DNA of 19,636 nucleotides from contig CAJFOL010000082.1 in assembly GCA_904397185.1 (NCBI GenBank), forward strand, positions 1 through 19,636, read 5' to 3'. Shown here in pieces: positions 14,975 through 19,636 of this stretch. Each line of letters begins with the position of its first letter. Positions within the stretch are counted from its first letter, which is position 1. This DNA comes from an uncultured Clostridia bacterium. Its GTDB lineage: Bacteria; Bacillota; Clostridia; Christensenellales; UBA1242. The position numbers were made by a program, and so were the translations under genes. The notes beneath the pieces are model-generated. The model ran no database searches, had not been told where the DNA came from, and saw nothing but the letters and a program-made list of their open reading frames with translations.

Positions 14975-15694
14975 ATGGATTTGCAGAAAATAACAAAAGA
15001 AAGATGGGTGGATTTTGCGGTATCATTAATGATTGGTGTATGGGGATTGCTCGCATTAACATTTCCATTAATGCAGATGAATATAACCAATCTTTTAACT
15101 TATAAAGAGTGCGGATTTGAGTTAATTGATTTCAACAGTATTTTTTTGCCAGATGACAATAATATTTTAGGTGTTTTCATGAGCATTTTTATGCTTGTGC
15201 ATTTAGCCCTTTCTATAGCACTTATTGTGCTTGCTATCTTAAGTTTATTTGATAAAAGTTGTATTGGTGCGAGCAAATCATTGGTTTATTATTGCTATGC
15301 TTTAATCTTTTTATATATGATACTCGGGATACTCTTTAGCGAATTATATAAGGATAGCGAACATTGGCTTGATATGGAAAACGGCAATCTTGGGAGCATT
15401 GATGAAAGCACGACAAGTATATTTACACTTTCATATATTCCGTTTATAATTACTTCGCTTATACTTTTTGCATATTGGCTTTATGGAGCATTGACATATG
15501 GGAAAAATAAAAAGATGGCATCGGTTACAGAAGACAGTACTTCAAGTGAAATTATATCAAACACAAATTTCAAGAAGGCAGAGGATGTAAACGATATAGT
15601 GAAACAACTGACATCTTACAAAGAACTTCTAGATAATGGAACCATTACACAAGAGGAATTTGAAAAACTTAAGAAGAAGTTAATAGACGAGTAA
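14975..15694 (+). CDS. Four-helix membrane protein with C-terminal SHOCT motif, copy 1
   Basis: The 239-residue protein begins MDLQKITKERWVDFAVSLMIGVWGLLALTFP. Four hydrophobic spans lie at about 14-34, 68-92, 105-125 and 150-175. A charged linker leads to a terminal SHOCT-type helix pair, DIVKQLTSYKELLDNGTITQEEFEKLKKKLIDE. SHOCT is a short C-terminal motif found on many unrelated proteins and is thought to aid oligomerisation. The membrane part shares FELIDFNSIF and TLSYIPFIIT with the two later paralogues (16100 and 16921), but it is the most divergent of the three. I do not recognise a function for the membrane domain. The start has AGGAG 7 nt upstream. A clear terminator follows. Confidence 0.85.
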   Translation: MDLQKITKERWVDFAVSLMIGVWGLLALTFPLMQMNITNLLTYKECGFELIDFNSIFLPDDNNILGVFMSIFMLVHLALSIALIVLAILSLFDKSCIGASKSLVYYCYALIFLYMILGILFSELYKDSEHWLDMENGNLGSIDESTTSIFTLSYIPFIITSLILFAYWLYGALTYGKNKKMASVTEDSTSSEIISNTNFKKAEDVNDIVKQLTSYKELLDNGTITQEEFEKLKKKLIDE

Positions 15695-15707
15695 ATTTTA
15701 AAAGCAC

Positions 15708-15731
15708 ACAGGGACAATAGCCCTGTTTTTT
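15708..15731 (+). terminator. Terminator after SHOCT copy 1
   Basis: ACAGGG (15708-15713) pairs with CCCTGT (15721-15726) over a 7-nt loop, followed by a U run. It closes the YugP/SHOCT-1 transcript before the next repeat zone. Confidence 0.8.
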
Positions 15732-15739
15732 AATCCATT

Positions 15740-15891
15740 GTTTTGCCTGTGAGCCAAATGGTCGGTGTTCAAACTTAGGTGGACCAGCGACCAAACTTAG
15801 TTTGGATCATTGTCCGCTTGAGTATGTTTTAGGTATAAACTATATCTTCGTTCTAACAGACCAATTTTTCTCGTTTTTTCAATAAAAATCC
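15740..15891. repeat. Gene-free repeat zone before the second cassette
   Basis: This contains CCAGCGACCAAA (also at 2837-2847), a hairpin CCAAAC-TTA-GTTTGG near 15791-15805, and a 33-nt segment (15828-15860, starting TTTAGGTA and ending TCTAACAGA). The latter matches the reverse complement of 19583-19615 at 27 of 33 positions. The zone has the same kind of mosaic as 2519-2874, in a different order. Confidence 0.55.
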
Positions 15892-16005
15892 CCTTAATTT
15901 TCGGAGTCGTACAGGTCGGTAGCCTTTTTTGGTGGAAAAGTTTATGCGAAGTACGTCAATTTGCTTGACAAAAAAGGCGGGGGGGGTAAAATAGGGTATC
16001 AAAAA
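15892..16005 (+). repeat. Duplicated promoter cassette, copy 2
   Basis: This is the second copy of the 2875-2988 cassette. It has the same inverted repeat GCCTTTTTTG (15922-15931) / CAAAAAAGGC (15969-15978), again with a 37-bp interval, and the same promoter at the right arm. The G run is one base shorter. Several differences are two-base changes (TA/AT, TA/CG, GG/AC, AA/TT). Confidence 0.8.
15965..15992 (+). promoter_or_regulatory. Promoter with G8 run in its spacer, ahead of SHOCT copies 2 and 3
   Basis: TTGACA (15965-15970), a 16-bp spacer and TAAAAT (15987-15992). The spacer includes eight G residues (15979-15986). It differs from the LRR-gene promoter by exactly one G, so the two copies are captured in different spacer states. 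Confidence 0.75.
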
Positions 16006-16092
16006 TTATTTTTGATACTCTATTTTTTATACTTTAGATTTCTTTAGGGAAACTATTGATTAAAACAACCGAGTATCAAAAAGCATAAGGAG
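15994..16092 (+). promoter_or_regulatory. Leader/operator with GGGTATCAAAAA, its inverse and GAGTATCAAAAA
   Basis: GGGTATCAAAAA (15994-16005), TTTTTGATACTC (16009-16020) and GAGTATCAAAAA (16071-16082). The middle element can pair with the first (hairpin followed by TATTTTTTAT, terminator-like) or, perfectly over 12 bp, with the third. The third lies just before the AAGGAG ribosome binding site. This could be attenuation, translational masking or an operator. Confidence 0.5.
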
Positions 16093-16099
16093 AAAAATC

Positions 16100-16864
16100 A
16101 TGAATTTAAAAAGTATACCTTTAAAGAAGTGGCTAGAGTTTGCCTTTACATTTGTGATTGGGCTATTGACCTTGCTTGCTCTTTGCTTTCCACTTCAACA
16201 AGTTACGATAGGTGGATTGCTAACCTTTCAAGAAAATGCCTTTGATATGTTTGATTTTAATAGCATATTTATGCGTGAAGATTTTGAATGGGGCAGTACT
16301 GTACTAGGAGTTATAGGAATTGTACAACTTGTCGTGTCTATAATATTGATAATTGTATCAATATTAAATTTCATTAACAAAAGAGACAGCCTAGTTTCAA
16401 AAGTTATAATAGGTATTTGCATATTCTTCTGTCTTGTATATTTAATTGAAGGACCAGTGTTTAATGCATTATACAATAAATATGGAACATACATAGATGG
16501 ATATGGTGTGATTAGTGGTGAGGTAGTTTCAGTAACAACATTATCTTATATTCCGTTTATTTTAGTAGTAATTTTCTTGGTGGCATATTTGTGTATTGAT
16601 AAATATGTTGTAAGTGGTGGTGCTGTTTCTGAGAATGATTCTATTAAAATTACAAAAAAGCAAGATTTAAATGCAGATACTATATCCAATCAAAATAATG
16701 GAAAAATTGATAAAAATGACGAAGAGGGAAAAGAAATCATCCCTAACGAAGACAACGACATAATCTCACAGTTAAAGACATACAAGGAGTTGTTAGACAG
16801 TGGTATTCTAACTCAAGAGGAATTTGACAAACTCAAAAAAGAAATTTTAGAAAATAATAGATAA
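16100..16864 (+). CDS. Four-helix membrane protein with C-terminal SHOCT motif, copy 2
   Basis: The 254-residue protein begins MNLKSIPLKKWLEFAFTFVIGLLTLLALCFPLQ. TM spans are near 13-33, 70-95, 104-125 and 148-173. A polar linker of about 50 residues is followed by SQLKTYKELLDSGILTQEEFDKLKKEILE, a SHOCT-type motif. It shares the N-terminal 33 residues, FDMFDFNSIF, TLSYIPFIL and the SHOCT tail closely with copy 3, indicating tandem duplication. The linker is unrelated in sequence between copies. AAGGAG precedes the ATG. The gene is driven by the G8-spacer promoter and is probably co-transcribed with copy 3 (56-nt gap, no terminator). Function unknown; SHOCT suggests self-association at the inner membrane face. 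Confidence 0.85.
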   Translation: MNLKSIPLKKWLEFAFTFVIGLLTLLALCFPLQQVTIGGLLTFQENAFDMFDFNSIFMREDFEWGSTVLGVIGIVQLVVSIILIIVSILNFINKRDSLVSKVIIGICIFFCLVYLIEGPVFNALYNKYGTYIDGYGVISGEVVSVTTLSYIPFILVVIFLVAYLCIDKYVVSGGAVSENDSIKITKKQDLNADTISNQNNGKIDKNDEEGKEIIPNEDNDIISQLKTYKELLDSGILTQEEFDKLKKEILENNR

Positions 16865-16920
16865 AAATATAAAATTATACATATTTTTATTAATTTTATA
16901 AAAACAAAAAGGAGAAAATT

Positions 16921-17760
16921 ATGAAATTAAAAAATATACCTTTAAAACGATGGCTGGAATTTATCTTTACCTTTATAATCGGACTATTGACACTGCTTGC
17001 CCTTTGTTTTCCACTGCAAAAGGGTGGTACCACCTTATATGGTATTACATATCAATATGAAGAAAATGGGTTTGATTTATTTGACTTTAATAGCATATGT
17101 AGACCTGAAAATTTAGAGTGGATTTCTATAGTAGTCGGAGTATTTTGTATTATCCAACTTGTAGTAGCAATTTGCACGATGGCTATAGCAATATTACATA
17201 TTTTTTCTGGGAAATTTGGAGAATTAAGTTTTTACATGGTTATTACAAGTTTAATATTTTGTACCATCTATCTAGTACTTGGACCTGTACTAAACACTGT
17301 TCTTTTAAATGATGAAAATGGCATTTGGCTAGATAATTTAGGCTATATTCAAGTAGATTTGAATTATATTTCAGTATATACATTATCATACATACCTTTC
17401 ATACTTACAATGATTATTTCATTAATATATTGGCTTATTAAAAAATATGTGTTGCCAACCATCAAACCTAAAACTCAATCTGCAACTGTTTTGAATAACC
17501 CTCAAATTGATGCTCCTAGACATGACGAACCAAATAGACAACTTGACAAACAAATCAAACAAGTTGACGAGCAAGTATTACGGGGGAGCGAGACTGCCAA
17601 GCCAATACATAAAAGCACCGAACAAAAAGATGAAAATACTAAGACAAATTCCAAAGATATGGTCTCACAGTTAAAGACATACAAGGAATTATTAGACAGT
17701 GGCATTTTGACTCAAGAAGAGTTTGACAAACTCAAAAAAGAAATTTTAGAAAATAAATAA
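16921..17760 (+). CDS. Four-helix membrane protein with C-terminal SHOCT motif, copy 3
   Basis: The 279-residue paralogue of the preceding gene begins MKLKNIPLKRWLEFIFTFIIGLLTLLALCFPLQ. It has four TM spans (about 13-33, 75-100, 105-127 and 150-175), FDLFDFNSI, TLSYIPFILT and a longer linker rich in Asp, Gln and Lys (about 185-245, with EPNRQLDKQIKQVDEQV). The tail VSQLKTYKELLDSGILTQEEFDKLKKEILENK is almost identical to copy 2 in protein and DNA, while the linkers differ. This pattern suggests selection or gene conversion on the SHOCT end. AAGGAG lies 6 nt before the ATG. It is last in its transcript and ends before a bidirectional terminator shared with glycyl-tRNA synthetase. Confidence 0.85.
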   Translation: MKLKNIPLKRWLEFIFTFIIGLLTLLALCFPLQKGGTTLYGITYQYEENGFDLFDFNSICRPENLEWISIVVGVFCIIQLVVAICTMAIAILHIFSGKFGELSFYMVITSLIFCTIYLVLGPVLNTVLLNDENGIWLDNLGYIQVDLNYISVYTLSYIPFILTMIISLIYWLIKKYVLPTIKPKTQSATVLNNPQIDAPRHDEPNRQLDKQIKQVDEQVLRGSETAKPIHKSTEQKDENTKTNSKDMVSQLKTYKELLDSGILTQEEFDKLKKEILENK

Positions 17761-17831
17761 AAAAGATTTATAAAATAAGTAAAAAATTTTTGAGAAAAAA
17801 TAATTAAAAGTGAAAATCATAAAAATACAAT

Positions 17832-17869
17832 AAAAAATAGGTAAAAATTTGAATTTTTACCTATTTTTT
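17832..17869. terminator. Bidirectional terminator between SHOCT copy 3 and glyQS
   Basis: Eighteen-base arms (17832-17849 and 17852-17869) centred on AATAGGTAAAAATT and its complement form a perfect stem with A and T runs at either end. It can therefore terminate from both directions. Flanking DNA is A-rich on the left and T-rich on the right, that is, A-rich in the sense of each converging mRNA. The rest of 17761-17989 shows nothing else. Confidence 0.85.
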
Positions 17870-17989
17870 AGTTAATGTCAAGATATATAAAATTATTTTA
17901 TGGATTTTTTATTCAATTTATTATTAAATTTTTTGATAAAATGATTTTTAAAGTAATTATTGAAATATTTTTTTATATTTAAATTTTTT

Positions 17990-19366
17990 TTAATTAAACT
18001 TAACTTTTTCGCTGATATATGGGATAAGTTCATCGGTTTTTAATCTGATTTGTTCCATTGTGTCGCGGTCTCGTAGTGTTACGGTGTTATCTTCAAGTGT
18101 GTCAAAGTCAATGGTTACACAGAAAGGTGTCCCTATTTCATCTTGACGGCGGTAACGTTTCCCGATTGAGCCTGCCTCATCGTAGTCGCACATAAATTCT
18201 TTGCATAGAAGTGAATAAACTTCACGAGCCTTTTCAGATAAGTTCTTTTGAAGTGGAAGTATTGCAACTTTATATGGTGCGATAAAAGGATGAAAGTGCA
18301 TTACAACTCTGGTCTCACCATTTTCAAGTTCCTCTTCATCATATGCTTGACAGAGCAGTGCAAGTGTCAGTCTATCCGCACCTATAGAATATTCAATCAC
18401 ATTTGGAATATATTTTTCATTGGTGAACGGGTCGGTGTAAAGCATACTTTTGCCCGAGTATTCTTGGTGACGAGATAGGTCCCAAGTGCCACGATGGTGT
18501 ATTCCATTGAGTTCTTGCCAGCCTATTGGGAAATTGTATTGAATATCACAAGCCGCCTTTGCATAGTGTGCGAGTTTGTCATGGTCATGGAAACGTAGAT
18601 TTTCAGCCTTAAGTCCAAGTGCTTCAACAAATTCCATGGCACGTTGTTTGTAGTTTTCATAAATACCCATAGAGTCCTCTTCCTTGCAGAATTTTTGAAG
18701 TTCCATTTGCTCAAATTCGATAGTTCTAAAGAGGAAGTTGCCAGGTGTAATTTCATTTCTGAAAGATTTTCCTATTTGAGCGATAGCGAAAGGCACTTTG
18801 GCTCTTGTTGTACGTTGTACATTTAAGAAATTTACATATTCGCCTTGGCAGGTCTCAGGGCGAAGATAAACTTTGTCTGCATCAGCCTCAAGTGTTCCAC
18901 GGGAAGTGATAAACATAGGGTTAAACTTGCGAATAGGTGTCCAATCAAAACCGCCACAGTGAGGGCAACAGATATGATGCTCTTGAATGTAGGCTTCAAG
19001 TTGTTCGTTCGTCATAGCCTCTGCTGATACTGTGCCTTTGCTGTGATTTTCAACGATGGTGTCTGCTCTAAAACGTTGTTTACACTTTTTGCAGTCCATT
19101 TTAGGGTCGCCAAAACTCTGCACGTGACCACTAGCCTCCCAAACACGAGGGTTCATAAGAATAGATGCATCAACACCATAAGTGGTTGGGTCCTCTTGTA
19201 CAAAGCGTTTCCACCATGCCTTTTTGACATTGTTTTTAAGTTCGACTCCGACAGGGCCAAAGTCCCAAGTATTGGCAAATCCGCCATAAATTTCGCTACC
19301 AGGGTAAACGAATCCGCGACTTTTACAAAGGTTTACAATTTTATCCATAGTTAAAGTATTTTTCAT
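17990..19366 (-). CDS. glyQS: Glycyl-tRNA synthetase, single-chain class II type
   Basis: The 458-residue enzyme charges tRNA-Gly with glycine in the cytosol. It belongs to the homodimeric (alpha2) type, not the separate GlyQ/GlyS subunits. It has GFVYPGSEIYGGFANTWDFGPVG at the N-terminus, then a zinc-type cysteine cluster (CKKC near 80, CCPHC near 125). Class II motif 2 is FRNEITPGNFLFRTIEFEQME, and YSIGADRLTLALL carries the motif 3 GxDR. The C-terminal anticodon domain begins APYKVAILPLQ and contains GSIGKRYRRQDEIGTPFCVTID. I set the start at ATG 19366 because AAGGAG lies 6 nt upstream; an in-frame upstream start at 19417 would add 17 residues not typical of the family and has no ribosome binding site. 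No T-box leader is visible upstream. Confidence 0.97.
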   Translation of the reverse strand: MKNTLTMDKIVNLCKSRGFVYPGSEIYGGFANTWDFGPVGVELKNNVKKAWWKRFVQEDPTTYGVDASILMNPRVWEASGHVQSFGDPKMDCKKCKQRFRADTIVENHSKGTVSAEAMTNEQLEAYIQEHHICCPHCGGFDWTPIRKFNPMFITSRGTLEADADKVYLRPETCQGEYVNFLNVQRTTRAKVPFAIAQIGKSFRNEITPGNFLFRTIEFEQMELQKFCKEEDSMGIYENYKQRAMEFVEALGLKAENLRFHDHDKLAHYAKAACDIQYNFPIGWQELNGIHHRGTWDLSRHQEYSGKSMLYTDPFTNEKYIPNVIEYSIGADRLTLALLCQAYDEEELENGETRVVMHFHPFIAPYKVAILPLQKNLSEKAREVYSLLCKEFMCDYDEAGSIGKRYRRQDEIGTPFCVTIDFDTLEDNTVTLRDRDTMEQIRLKTDELIPYISEKVKFN

Positions 19367-19384
19367 AATTTTCTCCTTTTTTAA

Positions 19385-19419
19385 TAATAAATTGGCAAAT
19401 ATTTGATAAATTAGCAAAT
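19385..19419 (-). repeat. Tandem 16-bp direct repeat upstream of glyQS
   Basis: TAATAAATTGGCAAAT (19385-19400) and TGATAAATTAGCAAAT (19404-19419) match at 14 of 16 positions with a 19-bp period. They lie 19-53 nt upstream of the start codon, overlapping the likely promoter/leader. They may be two operator sites or chance similarity in AT-rich DNA. Confidence 0.4.
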
Positions 19420-19542
19420 TTTCAAGAAATTTTGTTTAACAATTTTTGTTGCTATCTGCTTGTCATTGTAACTTTAATTTTTAGCACAAGACCCAGAGAG
19501 TTTCAAGGTATATACCCAAAACCTAGCCAATCTTCCAGCCGT

Positions 19543-19615
19543 CCAACATTTGGTTGGGTGGCTGAGCCACTTTCTATTGCAATCTGTTAGAGCGGAAATA
19601 AGGTTTGTACCTAAA
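19543..19615 (-). repeat. Double-hairpin repeat, copy B, with linked 33-nt repeat
   Basis: Read on the minus strand, a 33-nt segment (19615-19583) related to 15828-15860 is followed by hairpin GTGGCT-C-AGCCAC (19570-19558). Next comes CCAAC-CAAAT-GTTGG (19557-19543), corresponding to 2826-2853 on the plus strand. The remainder of 19420-19636 has GGTATATACC (19507-19516) but no gene or tRNA that I can support. Confidence 0.55.
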
Positions 19616-19636
19616 TTTACTCTATCGGACACACCG

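Noticed and set aside
19475..19635. Open frame of about 53 codons on the minus strand, open at the right edge (ends LKLSGSCAKN)
   Set aside because: It spans the double-hairpin and 33-nt repeats found in other intergenic zones, lacks a visible start, and is more simply explained as repeat DNA. It could be revisited if sequence beyond the edge shows a gene.
1..19636. CRISPR arrays, tRNA or rRNA genes, transposases, prophage genes
   Set aside because: I scanned for regularly spaced repeats, cloverleaf-like segments and transposase or integrase motifs, and saw none.

Overview
The window is AT-rich, low-GC Bacillota (Firmicutes) DNA. It has strong AAGGAG-type ribosome binding sites, sigma-A-like promoters, U-tailed terminators, a PASTA-tailed class B penicillin-binding protein, YugP-family membrane proteases and a single-chain class II glycyl-tRNA synthetase. 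This fits an uncultured, probably gut-associated Clostridia lineage. That placement is inference, because no rRNA or other phylogenetic marker is present.

Layout from left to right. Positions 1-1166 (-) hold the 5' part of an unrecognised cytoplasmic protein that runs off the left edge. Next come a WalJ/YycJ-type metallo-beta-lactamase-fold hydrolase (-) and a small possible membrane protein (-). An intergenic zone of hairpins and repeats (2519-3071) leads into a secreted BspA-type leucine-rich-repeat protein (+). A methionyl-tRNA synthetase (+) has its own promoter and terminator. A probable operon (6886-13088, +) then encodes a very long CvpA-type membrane protein, RsmH, a single-pass protein in the FtsL position, and a division or spore transpeptidase (FtsI/SpoVD). 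This is a remnant of the division/cell-wall cluster without mraZ, mraY or mur genes. Two YugP-type zinc proteases (+) and three paralogous four-helix membrane proteins ending in a SHOCT motif (+) follow. The second and third SHOCT genes sit behind another copy of the repeat/promoter zone. The window ends with glycyl-tRNA synthetase (-), facing the SHOCT genes across a bidirectional terminator.

The most interesting signal is a duplicated promoter cassette of about 114 bp (2875-2988 and 15892-16005). Each copy has a consensus TTGACA and TAAAAT, and the spacer between them contains an uninterrupted G run. The run is G9 in front of the leucine-rich-repeat gene, giving a 17-bp spacer, and G8 in front of the SHOCT gene, giving a 16-bp spacer. 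Homopolymeric tracts in promoter spacers are the classic arrangement for slipped-strand phase variation. The cassette therefore looks like a portable, phase-variable promoter driving a surface protein and a membrane-protein pair. Downstream of each copy lie three occurrences of a GTATCAAAA motif (two direct, one inverted), the last directly before the ribosome binding site.

Other points of note are three genes whose -10 box ends 6-9 nt before the start codon with no usable ribosome binding site (candidate leaderless mRNAs), a hairpin repeat with compensated stem changes between copies, and a methionyl-tRNA synthetase with TLGN in place of HIGH. No tRNA, rRNA, CRISPR array, transposase or T-box leader was seen.
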